This document shows, piece after piece, positions 28,842 to 37,255 of a DNA stretch of 64,000 nucleotides. Position 1 is the first letter of the stretch; the number at the start of each line of letters is the position of its first letter. The position numbers and the translations under genes are program-made. The DNA comes from QUBU01 sp014337915 (lineage in GTDB: Bacteria; Pseudomonadota; Gammaproteobacteria; Steroidobacterales; GCA-2729495), in NCBI GenBank assembly GCA_030263395.1, contig SZOW01000006.1, forward strand, positions 1 through 64,000. The letters are read 5' to 3'. The notes under the pieces were generated by a model. That model searched no databases and was not told the origin of the DNA. It saw only the letters and a list, made by a program, of their open reading frames with translations.

Positions 28842-29876
28842 TCAGGCCAGCACTACCTCGACGACGCTCACCTCCGAGGCGGTGGGTACCACACGCGAGA
28901 GGCGCAGGCCGGCCCTGGCCAGCAGGCTGGCGTACTCGGCTTCGGTGCGTTCCTGGCCACCGGAGAGCACCATCATGGCGATGTCCTGCATCTTTCCCGG
29001 ATGTGGTGCGTCGCCGGGTGGGATCACGGTTTCGATGATCAGCAGCTTGCCGTCCGGCTTCATGGCCTTGCGGCAATGGTTCAGGATCGTCAGGCAGCGG
29101 TCCTCGGACCAGTCGTGGATGATGTGCGACAGTAGGTAGGCATCGGCACCGGCTGGCACGCCCTCGAAGAAGCTGCCGGCCTCGATGGATACGCGCTGCT
29201 CGATCCCATGCTTCTTCAGCAACGGCTGCGCGTCGCGCACCACCTGCGGCATGTCGAAGAGCACGCCACGCGGCTGTGCATGGTGCTTCAGGATCGCGGC
29301 CAGCATGTTGCCGGTGGCACCGCCGACATCCATGATGGTCGCGAACTGCGAGAAATCGTAGGCAGCAGCAACCGCCGCTGGTTCCGCGCCATGTACCCCG
29401 ACCATCGTCTCGCTGAAACGGAAAACCCGCTCGGGGTCCTGGGCAAGATAATCGAAAAAGTGAACGCCAAATGCCGTCTCGAAGCCCGTCTCCCCGGTCT
29501 GCACGGTGTGCAGCAGCTGCTCCGAAGCCTTCGCGAACCAGGGGCTGGCGAGCGTCAGCACAGTGGAGTACGCCGCGCCGGGCGCGTTCTTCTGCAGCGC
29601 TGCTCCCAGCGGGGTGAGTGCGAACTGCTGGCTGCTGCCCTCGGTGAACAGGCCCAGGCCCGCCAGCGCCCGCAGCAGCCGATACAGGAACGCTGGCTGC
29701 GTGTGCGTCAGCTTTGCCAGCTCGGCGGCCGACTTTGGCCCTGCGGCAAGCTGGTCCGCCAGCCCGAGCGTCGCTGCTGCGTAAAGCATCCTCGGCACCC
29801 AGTAGGTCCGGCACATCAGGATCAGCTGTGCATGCGGTGGCAGTGACTTGCCGGGCTTCTTCTGCTCTGTGTTCAT
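28842..29876 (-). CDS. O-methyltransferase (plant COMT / hydroxyneurosporene type)
   Basis: A 344-residue enzyme with an N-terminal winged-helix dimerisation domain (LYRLLRALAGLGLFTE) and a C-terminal SAM domain of the Methyltransf_2 family. Key segments: IMDVGGATGNMLAAIL (SAM motif), LFDMPQVV, and YLLSHIIHDWSEDRC, whose HDW contains the catalytic His. Homologues methylate phenolic or carotenoid hydroxyls. Start ATG at 29876 with ribosome site GGAGGA. The substrate is unknown. Confidence 0.85.
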   Translation of the reverse strand: MNTEQKKPGKSLPPHAQLILMCRTYWVPRMLYAAATLGLADQLAAGPKSAAELAKLTHTQPAFLYRLLRALAGLGLFTEGSSQQFALTPLGAALQKNAPGAAYSTVLTLASPWFAKASEQLLHTVQTGETGFETAFGVHFFDYLAQDPERVFRFSETMVGVHGAEPAAVAAAYDFSQFATIMDVGGATGNMLAAILKHHAQPRGVLFDMPQVVRDAQPLLKKHGIEQRVSIEAGSFFEGVPAGADAYLLSHIIHDWSEDRCLTILNHCRKAMKPDGKLLIIETVIPPGDAPHPGKMQDIAMMVLSGGQERTEAEYASLLARAGLRLSRVVPTASEVSVVEVVLA

Positions 29877-29895
29877 GCCATCCTCCGGATTGTGT

Positions 29896-29918
29896 GGGGA
29901 CAGTTTACTCAACTTCCG
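29896..29918 (+). repeat. Family B short repeat (copy 1)
   Basis: GGGGACAGTTTACTCAA followed by CTTCCG. One of five copies in the window, here in the upstream region of the O-methyltransferase gene. Confidence 0.8.
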
Positions 29919-30073
29919 AATGGTACCTGGCTTGATCTGGGCGTGTCGGTAACCATGCGGTTTCCAGGATCCCGACCTGCGCAAGGCCGTCGGGCGCCTG
30001 CGATCAGGCCGGAGGCAGACTGCATCCAGGCGCCGGGTCGGTTCGGGTCCAGCGCGGCGGCGCGCGCCGTGAT

Positions 30074-31102
30074 TCAGCGCATCAGGTAATCGTTGACCGC
30101 GATGCCGATGCCGATGCGCTCCGCACGCCGGTTGTAATCGAGCAGGCTCTCGCCGAATCCGTTGAAGTAGAGTGCGTACACCCGCAGTACATCGGTGATC
30201 GGGTAGCTCCAGGTAAGCTCATACCCGGACTCCTCGGTTCCGGGACGCAACATGGCCGTAAAGGTGTTGCGATTCGGCGCCCAGACGGCGCGGATGTCGC
30301 CATAGCCGAAGTAGCGGTGCATGTGGGGGTTGTCGTCGTCTGCCTCGTCCTCGGGAATGCGGTACCAGCCACGGATGGCGATTCCCAGGTCCCCGAAGTC
30401 CAGGAAAGTCTGTGCCAGCACGCGGTTCCAGCTCCTGGAAAGCGCTTCGCCACGGCCGTTGGACTGGTGATTGAGGCCGAAGTCGACTCCGGCCACCCTG
30501 CCACCAGGCAGCCGCGGTCCCCCGTAATGGCGGAACAGGATCTCCGGCTCGTAGTTGGTCTCCCGGAATGCCGAGGAGACTTCGTCGTCGTCATTGTAGA
30601 ACTGCCACCAGGACCTGGATGTATAGGTGGCGAGCAGGTCATTGTTGCCCCAGAGCTGCCTGGCCAGCGGAAACTTGAAGCTCACCTGAAACTCGACCTC
30701 GGTCTTGTCGGGTGCGGGGGCTGCAGGGGTTATTGCGGAAAAGACCTGCTGGTTCGGCTTGCTGTTGTAGGCGACTGGCAACAGGAACGTGGGCCGATAG
30801 GCTGTCAGGAAGTATTCCTGTTCTGCCAGCGAATACTCCTCCGTGATGCGCTTCTGAACGGCCGAAGGACGCATGACCTCCGGGGCGGCCGCCGTGGCGG
30901 TTGCCGCCGGCTGGCCGTTCGCCTGCACCTGGCGACAACGCGCCCTGACGTCGGCCACCGAGGCAGTGTCGGGTGCTGCCCTCAGGGTTTCCAGAAGGCA
31001 GTCCGCCAGTGCATCAGCTTGTGTCGGCTGACCTGGTGCCAGCTGGCCGGAGAGCAGCAGGGCAGCACCCAGGATGGCATTGGTTGCACGTCCCGATCTC
31101 AT
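30074..31102 (-). CDS. pldA: Outer-membrane phospholipase A
   Basis: A 342-residue outer-membrane beta-barrel hydrolase releasing fatty acids from phospholipids when membrane asymmetry is lost. It has a signal peptide, then an Ala-rich N-terminal extension (to about residue 80), then the barrel. The catalytic triad is visible as NHQSNGR (His212, Ser214) and RSWNR (Asn226), with other family strands such as LATYTSRSWWQFYN. Start ATG at 31102. It lies 34 bp downstream of fur on the same strand and is probably co-transcribed with it. Confidence 0.9.
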   Translation of the reverse strand: MRSGRATNAILGAALLLSGQLAPGQPTQADALADCLLETLRAAPDTASVADVRARCRQVQANGQPAATATAAAPEVMRPSAVQKRITEEYSLAEQEYFLTAYRPTFLLPVAYNSKPNQQVFSAITPAAPAPDKTEVEFQVSFKFPLARQLWGNNDLLATYTSRSWWQFYNDDDEVSSAFRETNYEPEILFRHYGGPRLPGGRVAGVDFGLNHQSNGRGEALSRSWNRVLAQTFLDFGDLGIAIRGWYRIPEDEADDDNPHMHRYFGYGDIRAVWAPNRNTFTAMLRPGTEESGYELTWSYPITDVLRVYALYFNGFGESLLDYNRRAERIGIGIAVNDYLMR

Positions 31103-31136
31103 GTCCTTGCCCTCAGTCCGTTGCGTCTCCGTCGGT

Positions 31137-31565
31137 TCAGCTGTTTCGCGCGCCACGGCAACCGCGGTCACCGCAGACGCCGTAGATGGTCAGCGAGTGG
31201 TGACGGATCTCGAAACCCGAGGCCTCGGCAATCAGCTTCTGCTGGCGTTCAATCGCGTCGTTATGGAATTCGACGATCCGTCCGCAGTTGATGCAGACGA
31301 GATGGTCATGGTGCTTGCCGAGATTGAGTTCGAAGACGGCATGGCCATTCTCGAACTGGTGGCGGACCACGAGTCCCGCATTCTCGAAATCGAGCAGCAC
31401 CCGGTACACCGTTGCGAGGCTGACCGTGTCCTGTTCTTCGTGCAGGCGCTGGTAGATGAGATCGGCCGTCATGTGGCGCGCATCCGGCTGGCTCAGGATC
31501 TCGAGGATCCGCGTGCGCGGTACGGTGACCTTGAGGCCCGCGTCCCTGATGTCCTGCTTGTCCAT
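31137..31565 (-). CDS. fur: Ferric uptake regulator Fur
   Basis: A 142-residue iron-responsive repressor. The N-terminal winged helix (GLKVTVPRTRILEIL, TVSLATVYRVL) is followed by the metal-binding region GKHHDHLVCINCGRIVEF (zinc CxxC), with a second CGDRGC near the end. Start ATG at 31565 with ribosome site GGAGGA. Length is slightly below E. coli Fur (148). It is divergent from hemP across a palindromic iron-box-like site, so autoregulation is likely. Confidence 0.92.
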   Translation of the reverse strand: MDKQDIRDAGLKVTVPRTRILEILSQPDARHMTADLIYQRLHEEQDTVSLATVYRVLLDFENAGLVVRHQFENGHAVFELNLGKHHDHLVCINCGRIVEFHNDAIERQQKLIAEASGFEIRHHSLTIYGVCGDRGCRGARNS

Positions 31566-31614
31566 GTCCGGCATCCTCCGTATCGGGATCGTCTTTCGCA
31601 ATGTTTGTCAATAA

Positions 31615-31646
31615 GAATTATTCGCATTCCGAAATGCGAATAATTC
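31615..31646. promoter_or_regulatory. Palindromic Fur-box-like operator between fur and hemP
   Basis: Perfect 14-bp inverted repeat GAATTATTCGCATT / AATGCGAATAATTC around a 4-bp centre. AT-rich GAATTATT/AATAATTC ends resemble the GATAATnATTATC core of Fur boxes. Its place between fur and a haem-uptake gene fits an iron-repressed divergent promoter. Confidence 0.65.
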
Positions 31647-31661
31647 CTATAAAAAGAAATT

Positions 31662-31859
31662 ATGCGCCGAGCGACACCCGATTACGAAGACCAGGCCAGG
31701 GGAGCCGCCTCAGGTGCTGCACCAGCAACGCCAACCGGCGTGACGGTGATCTGCAGCGAGCAGCTGTTCGGGCCTTTACGGTCGGTGTGGATCCGGCATG
31801 GCCGCGAATTGTACCGCCTGCAGGTGACCCGTCACGGCAAGCTGATCCTGACGAAGTAG
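31662..31859 (+). CDS. hemP: Hemin uptake protein HemP
   Basis: A 65-residue protein whose C-terminal half, HGRELYRLQVTRHGKLILTK, is the HemP signature (short EYRLxVTRxGKLILTK ending). HemP is a small Fur-regulated protein needed for haem utilisation in several bacteria. The N-terminal half is a poorly conserved Ala/Pro-rich tail. It is divergent from fur across the palindromic site. Confidence 0.85.
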   Translation: MRRATPDYEDQARGAASGAAPATPTGVTVICSEQLFGPLRSVWIRHGRELYRLQVTRHGKLILTK

Positions 31860-31964
31860 CGGCCCGGTCATTGCGCAACCCAGGAGTCGGGTGTCCCGAA
31901 TGGACCCCAGCCTCCAAGGCAGCCCCCGGTCGTGCATGGGCACGACCCGTGAAAACTGCGAGGT

Positions 31965-32471
31965 ATGCGCATGTTCGAAATGTCTGGCACCCTGGTGTCA
32001 CCGAATCAGCCGGCAGCTGTGGTTGCCGCCGCTGGCCAGGCGTCGCGCAAGGCGGCCGACCTCGCCCTCTGGTCGGCACGCCAGCTGGCAGCGGCGGCTT
32101 TTTCCGGTGATCCGGTTGCCGTCGAACGTACGGTCCGTACCGCGCACTATGCCTACAACGTCGAGCTGTCGGGCCGTTGCCTGCCACTGCTTGTCCAGCT
32201 CGTTACGCGCCATCCGCTGCCCGGCTGGCGCTTCGCGCCACCGGGCTGGCGCTGGCCAACCGTGCACGAGTGCGCGCTGCTCGAGTTGCTCGGGCGGCTC
32301 CAGGCCGGCGAGAACCAGCGCGCCGCTGCTTTGCTCGAACGTCATCGCTGCGGGCACATCACCGCCACCGTCCTGGAGCGCGCGCGCTGCTATGCCACCG
32401 AGCTGACGCTTGGCGGGCTCACCCTGCCCGCGGCCGCGCACCGACCGCACGGGCTGCGAGTCGTCAAGTGA
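31965..32471 (+). CDS. Hypothetical protein downstream of hemP
   Basis: 168 residues, not recognised. It has an amphipathic Ala-rich helix (ASRKAADLALWSARQLAAAAF) in the first 50 residues that looks faintly phasin-like, then an unusual Trp/Pro segment (PLPGWRFAPPGWRWPTVHE), then more helices. It lies 105 bp after hemP on the same strand and may share its iron control. No signal peptide or membrane helix. Coding is supported by a consistent codon pattern over the full length. Confidence 0.5.
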   Translation: MRMFEMSGTLVSPNQPAAVVAAAGQASRKAADLALWSARQLAAAAFSGDPVAVERTVRTAHYAYNVELSGRCLPLLVQLVTRHPLPGWRFAPPGWRWPTVHECALLELLGRLQAGENQRAAALLERHRCGHITATVLERARCYATELTLGGLTLPAAAHRPHGLRVVK

Positions 32472-32688
32472 GCGATACAGCAACGACACATGTGGTAGCG
32501 ACGCGAGCTTCGGCCAGCGGGTAGAGTCGCCAGGTCTGGTGACGACCGATTGAGAGGCATCCCGGCGGCAGTGACGCCACGGTCATCCCGTCGCTGCCGC
32601 CGGGCACTGCCGCACGAAGCTTCGATGGGCAGGCCTGGCTTCCGGGCAACAGGCAGCGAGTCGCCCTACGCGGTGTGGCGTCAGCGAA

Positions 32689-32853
32689 TCAGTTGCACGA
32701 TGCGAGACTACCGATCCACGCCGAGATCAGCTGCACGCCCTGGGCATCGACGAGGTTCGATGCGAAGGGTGGCATCGCCTCCGCGGTGTTCCGCTGGCCG
32801 ATGCGCGCCAGCAGCACCGAGCTGCCGGGTGCCCCCGGCGCGACGATGCGGCG
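32689..32853 (-). pseudogene. C-terminal remnant of a secreted c-type-cytochrome/DUF1592-like protein
   Basis: The minus strand encodes RRIVAPGAPGSSVLLARIGQ followed by RNTAEAMPPFASNLVDAQGV and LISAWIGSLASCN, then stop. The pattern R-I-x-PG-x-P-x-S-x-L-x-x-R ... MPP-x-A-x-x-x-VD-x-x-G-V-x-x-I-x-x-WI is the usual C-terminal end of multidomain secreted proteins that carry haem-c-like domains. No start codon or upstream body exists: the frame meets a stop inside the family A repeat end at 32859. Only about 54 codons remain. Recognised from motif memory, so moderately sure. Confidence 0.5.
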
Positions 32854-32858
32854 TAAAC

Positions 32859-32884
32859 GGTGCCGGTGTTACGGTTTCGGTTAC
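32859..32884 (+). repeat. Family A repeat, solo left end (copy 7)
   Basis: GGTGCCGGTGTTACGG followed by TTTCGGTTAC, with no partner arm within the next 300 bp. It directly abuts the 5' edge of the cytochrome-like remnant. Confidence 0.88.
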
Positions 32885-32999
32885 CTGTTTCCGGCCAGGC
32901 GCATCGCTGGCAGCAACTGCGTAAGATACAGGCGTGCAGGCAATGTCCCGCTTGTCGCTTTCCAGCCTGCAAACTGCCGGATGAACAGGGGAATCCGCC

Positions 33000-33674
33000 A
33001 TGCGCAGCCGTACCGCCATCGCCATCGCAGCACTTCTCACGGGCCTGTCGACCTTGGCCACTGCTGCCGACCCACCGCAACGGGCGGCGGCGGTTCCGGA
33101 CCTCGCTACACTCACTGCCCTGATGACAGGTGACTTCGACAACCGCAGGCAGTTCGAGGCGCAGCCGCCGGCCAAAGAGCCGCAGTTCCTGCTCATGGGC
33201 CTGCAGCGGCGCGCCGTCCAGGTACCCGCCCTTGGCACCCATGTCGTCTATGCGCAGGTGAACGATGCGGCTGATCCGGCCAGGATCCGCCGGCAGCGGC
33301 TGTTCGTGCTCGTCCCCGAAGCCGATGGCAGCGTCGTCATGAAATCCTGGTCGTTCACCGACGAAGCCGCGTCACGGGATATCCTCGGACGGCTCGCGGA
33401 CCTTGAACGCATGCCCGCCACGGCCTTCCGGCCCTCGCTGCCGCCCGGCTGCGACATGCGCTGGACGTTGGCTGCAGGCACCTGGTCCGGCCGGGTCGAC
33501 CCCGCAACCTGCAGCATCCGCGGAAGGCGTGATGGTGCGCCGATGAAGCTGCGCAGCACGGAACTCCTCGGTCCCGACGGCCTGCGCAATGAAGAGGCCG
33601 GCTTCACGAGCGCGGGCGAGATGAGCTTCGGCCTGCCGGATGGCGTGTATTACGAATTCAGGCGCTCGCGCTAG
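33000..33674 (+). CDS. CpcT/CpeT-like secreted protein
   Basis: A 224-residue protein with a signal peptide MRSRTAIAIAALLTGLSTLATA. The body resembles the CpeT family: LTALMTGDFDNRRQFEAQP at the start, RIRRQRLFVLVPE, PGCDMRWTLAAGTWSGRVDPATC and the C-terminal DGVYYEFRR. In cyanobacteria these are bilin lyases for phycobiliproteins; proteobacterial homologues are secreted and their role is unknown. Start ATG at 33000 with ribosome site AGGGGA. No other phycobilisome genes are nearby. Confidence 0.7.
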   Translation: MRSRTAIAIAALLTGLSTLATAADPPQRAAAVPDLATLTALMTGDFDNRRQFEAQPPAKEPQFLLMGLQRRAVQVPALGTHVVYAQVNDAADPARIRRQRLFVLVPEADGSVVMKSWSFTDEAASRDILGRLADLERMPATAFRPSLPPGCDMRWTLAAGTWSGRVDPATCSIRGRRDGAPMKLRSTELLGPDGLRNEEAGFTSAGEMSFGLPDGVYYEFRRSR

Positions 33675-33710
33675 CCGGGGCAGGCTGACCAATGGATGCT
33701 GGGGTGTGAG

Positions 33711-33734
33711 GGGGACAGTTTACTCAACCTCCGG
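33711..33734 (+). repeat. Family B short repeat (copy 2)
   Basis: GGGGACAGTTTACTCAA followed by CCTCCGG, between the convergent CpeT-like and flavodoxin-fold genes. Confidence 0.8.
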
Positions 33735-33752
33735 CCTGCCCCTGGACGCCAG

Positions 33753-34337
33753 CTAGTGCGCTTCCTGCCCGAGTCGGTGCACGCGCCTGATCCAGGCCTG
33801 CCGCGCGGACAGGCTCATGCCGGCGATGTTGCCGATGACGGTCGAGTCGACACGCCGGAAGCCGACGAAGCGCAGGATGTTGCGCTCCAGGCTGCGCAGG
33901 CTGTGGGCCCTGAAATACCAGCGATAGACGAGCGCCGGCATGCCCATGGTGACGATGACCCTTGCGGTCTTGTCACCCAGCATCTTCACCCGTGACCGGC
34001 CGAGGAGCGCCGCGCTGAACGCGAAGCCCGGACGCAGGATCTGCTCGAGGAGCGCCTTCAGCAGTGCCGGCATCGAACCCATCCAGAGCGGGAAGAGGAT
34101 CACGACGTGTGACGCCCATTCGATGGCGGACTGGCATTTGCGCGCGGCTTCCGGCGGCAGCGCGTTCTGGTAGTCCGCCTGCGAGCGCAGGATCGGGAAG
34201 TCGAGGTCCGCGAGCCGGATGACATGGACCTCGTGCCCGGCCTGCTCAGCGCCTTCGCCATAGGCACGAGCCAGCGCGTGGACGAAGCGCTCGCCATCCG
34301 GGTCGGGATGACCGTCGAGGATCAGGATCCGGCTCAT
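33753..34337 (-). CDS. NAD(P)H-dependent oxidoreductase, flavodoxin-2 fold
   Basis: A 194-residue protein of the NQO/modulator-of-drug-activity type. It starts MSRILILDGHPDPDGERFVHAL and has HVVILFPLWMGSMPALLKALLEQILRPGFAF split across the FMN-binding loop, both typical of FMN- or FAD-dependent quinone reductases. It lacks a signal peptide. Start ATG at 34337; a family B repeat lies immediately upstream. The electron acceptor is unknown. Confidence 0.82.
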   Translation of the reverse strand: MSRILILDGHPDPDGERFVHALARAYGEGAEQAGHEVHVIRLADLDFPILRSQADYQNALPPEAARKCQSAIEWASHVVILFPLWMGSMPALLKALLEQILRPGFAFSAALLGRSRVKMLGDKTARVIVTMGMPALVYRWYFRAHSLRSLERNILRFVGFRRVDSTVIGNIAGMSLSARQAWIRRVHRLGQEAH

Positions 34338-34342
34338 AAGTG

Positions 34343-34365
34343 GGGGACAGTTTACTCAATTTCCG
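34343..34365 (+). repeat. Family B short repeat (copy 3)
   Basis: GGGGACAGTTTACTCAA followed by TTTCCG, 6 bp upstream of the flavodoxin-fold gene start, so it may lie in its 5' leader. Confidence 0.8.
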
Positions 34366-34450
34366 GGCGGTCCCTCGTCCGCTCGAATCGGCCCGGGTGG
34401 TGATTGCGCCGGCGATGAACCCGTCGCGCCGCATGTGCATTGCGAACAGT

Positions 34451-34474
34451 AACCGTAACCGTAACACCGGCACC
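34451..34474 (+). repeat. Family A repeat, solo right end (copy 8)
   Basis: AACCGTAACCGTAACACCGG then CACC: a right end with two CGGTTA hexamer units (read on the minus strand). It lies 6 bp beyond the stop codon of the 924-residue surface protein. Confidence 0.85.
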
Positions 34475-34480
34475 GACTGA

Positions 34481-37255
34481 TTATCGGCGCCGGCGGGTAC
34501 GGATGCCGGCGGCAACAAATGCCGTGGCGAGCAGCCATGCTGCGGGTGGCAGTGGCACGGCGCTGGCGGTCAGGCGCAGGATGTCGGTCGAACCGCTGGC
34601 ATCGGCAAGGTACTGCAGGTCCCAGGCAATGCCCGCCACCACCGGCAGGTTCACGCTGGCGAACTGGCCGGTGAGGACCTGCGCCAGCAGGATGTCGAAC
34701 GACGATTCCGGAGCGGGCAGGAACCCGGCAGTCCCTGGTGCCGACCAGAGGCTGACGTTGAGTACGCCACCTAGCGTGGCACTGTCGGCAACCACGAGCT
34801 GGTCGTATGCAAGAGATCCAAGTTCGATGTCGAGTGTGCCGGCGGCCTGCACGTAGTCGCCGTTGACCTGCATTGAACCGGGGGAGTTGCCTGGTGAAAC
34901 AGTGCCATTGTTCAGCAGGTTAGCGCTGATGGTCCCGCTGCCGGTGAGACTGCCGCCACTCAGCGTCAGGTCGCCAGCGACCAGCAGCGCGCCGTCCACA
35001 TCAGTTACTCCCGCGGTCTGCGTGTAGGTGGTCGCGGTCAGGGTGCTGCCGGCTCCCACCCGCATGCCGCCCGCGTTGCTGAACAGGCCGACTGCGAGGT
35101 TGCGTCCGTTGCGGATCTCGAAGTGTCCAGCCTCGAGATTGGCGGCGAAGCCCGACAAGGCGTCAGACGTGCCGGAACTGCCGGTGTAGAGACGTGCTGC
35201 TGCGCCATCGAGCAGGATGTCGGCGGCATTGCTGACGATGCCGGTGCCCACCGGCAAGCGCATGGTGCCGAGAACCTCGTAGTGGCCACCAGCAAGTGTC
35301 TGTGATGCGCTGTTGAAGTTCGTCAGGTTCTGGTTGACCTGCAGTGTGCTTCCGGCGGCTGCTCGCAGCGTTCCATCGTTGGTGACGCTGGCTGCGACGC
35401 CGGCCTCCGCAAGGATCAGCGCGTTGCCTTGGTTCGCGTGGATGAAGCCGCGGTTCGTGAGCGCCAGGCCGTAGTCGCCGATCCTGCCGGCACCCTGGAT
35501 GGTGTGGCCGGTGTCGTTGAGCAGCGTGCCGGTACCGATGCCCCAGGATGCAATCTGGTTGGATGATGAGTTGGACAGCGTCAGGGTGCCGCCGCCGCTG
35601 AGGGTCACGCCTGGCTTGATGCTGAGGCTCGCGCCACTGCTACCGGCGCCGAGCAGCATGCTGCCGTTGTTGACGAGCGTGCCCCCAAGCAGCGTGGTGC
35701 TGCCGCGGATGTCGAGCGTACCGAGGTTCTCCAGGCCGCCGATCGCCGTCACACTGGTCGGCAGCCTGATGACGCCGCTGCCCGAGGTCGTCAGGGTGCC
35801 CCCAGTCAGGGTTGCGTAGCTCAGCTGCAGCACGGAGCCATCCTGCGCTTGCAGGACTCCGCCTGAATTGTTGAAGAGCACCGGGTTGGCCGGATCCACG
35901 CCGCTGACATCGAGCGTCGCGCCGTTGCGGGCCCGCATTAATCCGGTGTTGGCCAGCGTACCGCTGGCGGTCGAAGTAACCTTCAGCGCGCTGCCGGCGA
36001 CGTCGGCATCGATCAGGCCCCAGTTGCTGACATGGCTGATCTGCCTGATCTGCCCCGCTCCGCGTATGGTGTGCTCGGGGCCATTGATCAGCCCCGGGCT
36101 GGTGCCGGGAGAGCCGACAACGCTGCGCGTGGCGTGGGTGAGCTCCAGGGAGCCGTTGCCGTCGAGCGTGTGGTCGTCACCGGAGGAACCCGCCAGGCGC
36201 AGTTCGGTGCTGGCGGACGTTGCATCGAGGCGGATGGTGCCGATATTGGTCACCGAGTTGCTGAGCGTCAGCCACTGGCCGTTGTTGACGTTGAGAAGCC
36301 CTTCGACGGTGACGCCGCCGATGTGGACATTCGTGCCAGTGACTGCTATACGCCCGGACCCGCTGCTCGCCAGCGTGCCGCCGGTAATGGCGGTGGAGTA
36401 CAGCTCAACCAGGGAGCCATCGAGTGCCGCAATCGTTCCGGCGCCGTTGTTCAGTGTCCCGGAGGGCGTAGCGGTGTTTCCGCCCTGGATGCGCAGCTTG
36501 CCGCCGTTGCTTGCGCGGAGTGTGCCGGCATTGAAGGTGGTGTAACCCGGGGGCAGCATGTCCAGCGTCAGCGGCATACCGCTGAGATTGGCGTCGATCA
36601 TGCCGCTGTTGCTGAGCGCCACGCCGCTGCCGCTCGTATATCGGATCGTGCCGCTGCCGGTGATCCGGGTGGAATTGCTCAGGCGGACATATTCGATGTC
36701 GCCACCGAGAAGATCGATCCGTCCGGAGCCCGTGAACTCGGCAATGCCATTGCTGAAGATCTTGCTGGTTACCTGCACCAGGCCAGTGACATTGAGGGTT
36801 GCGGTTTTCCAGTCGGGAGTCGGTCCGGTGATGGGAATGCTCCACCAGTTCAGGCCGAGCGGGCTGCCGACGTTGAGCGTGGTTTGCGTACCGACGCTCA
36901 GTTCAGCAACACTGGCTGGAACGTTGACGTCCAGCGTTGCGGTTACGGGCGTGGGGCCTGGCGGCACCGTCGGTGTTGGACTGACGTTGACTTTGTAGAA
37001 GACGTACTCGCTGGCGTCGGCCGGCTGCTGGCCGGGGTAACCTTTCAGCGTGCAATGGCCCTCGCCGTCGTACTGCAGGCAGATCGTCGGTGACCAGTTC
37101 TCGCTATCGGCCCAGCCGCCATTCTGCGGCAGTCCCGGCACCGGTGATTCACCGAACCTGTAGCTGACGCTGCGCTCATCGGCGTGAGCGGTGACTGGAA
37201 CGCCAGGAGCGACAAGCAGGATCAGCGAGCAGCAGACGAACGGTCGTAGCGACAT
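34481..37255 (-). CDS. Large beta-helical surface protein with VPLPA-CTERM sorting signal
   Basis: 924 residues. Signal peptide (1-26, ending TAHADE). An N-terminal region with two Cys (ICLQYDGEGHCTL) is followed by a proline-rich strand. From about residue 110 to 850 there are many imperfect repeats of the form GTLxNxGxIxAxxGxxLxV, the pattern of right-handed beta-helix passengers of autotransporters. The C-terminal ends VPLPPAAWLLATAFVAAGIR then TRRRR (900-924), a VPLPA-type exosortase signal, and there is no autotransporter barrel. Likely an exported surface or biofilm protein. Confidence 0.8.
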   Translation of the reverse strand: MSLRPFVCCSLILLVAPGVPVTAHADERSVSYRFGESPVPGLPQNGGWADSENWSPTICLQYDGEGHCTLKGYPGQQPADASEYVFYKVNVSPTPTVPPGPTPVTATLDVNVPASVAELSVGTQTTLNVGSPLGLNWWSIPITGPTPDWKTATLNVTGLVQVTSKIFSNGIAEFTGSGRIDLLGGDIEYVRLSNSTRITGSGTIRYTSGSGVALSNSGMIDANLSGMPLTLDMLPPGYTTFNAGTLRASNGGKLRIQGGNTATPSGTLNNGAGTIAALDGSLVELYSTAITGGTLASSGSGRIAVTGTNVHIGGVTVEGLLNVNNGQWLTLSNSVTNIGTIRLDATSASTELRLAGSSGDDHTLDGNGSLELTHATRSVVGSPGTSPGLINGPEHTIRGAGQIRQISHVSNWGLIDADVAGSALKVTSTASGTLANTGLMRARNGATLDVSGVDPANPVLFNNSGGVLQAQDGSVLQLSYATLTGGTLTTSGSGVIRLPTSVTAIGGLENLGTLDIRGSTTLLGGTLVNNGSMLLGAGSSGASLSIKPGVTLSGGGTLTLSNSSSNQIASWGIGTGTLLNDTGHTIQGAGRIGDYGLALTNRGFIHANQGNALILAEAGVAASVTNDGTLRAAAGSTLQVNQNLTNFNSASQTLAGGHYEVLGTMRLPVGTGIVSNAADILLDGAAARLYTGSSGTSDALSGFAANLEAGHFEIRNGRNLAVGLFSNAGGMRVGAGSTLTATTYTQTAGVTDVDGALLVAGDLTLSGGSLTGSGTISANLLNNGTVSPGNSPGSMQVNGDYVQAAGTLDIELGSLAYDQLVVADSATLGGVLNVSLWSAPGTAGFLPAPESSFDILLAQVLTGQFASVNLPVVAGIAWDLQYLADASGSTDILRLTASAVPLPPAAWLLATAFVAAGIRTRRRR

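Larger units (their letters stand above)
32472..32999. other. 528-bp region with gene debris and a repeat end
   Basis: No intact gene. It contains the 3' remnant of a c-type-cytochrome-associated protein (32689-32853, minus) and a solo family A repeat end (32859-32884). The rest (32472-32688, 32885-32999) shows nothing recognisable apart from the likely promoter of the CpeT-like gene. Confidence 0.5.
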
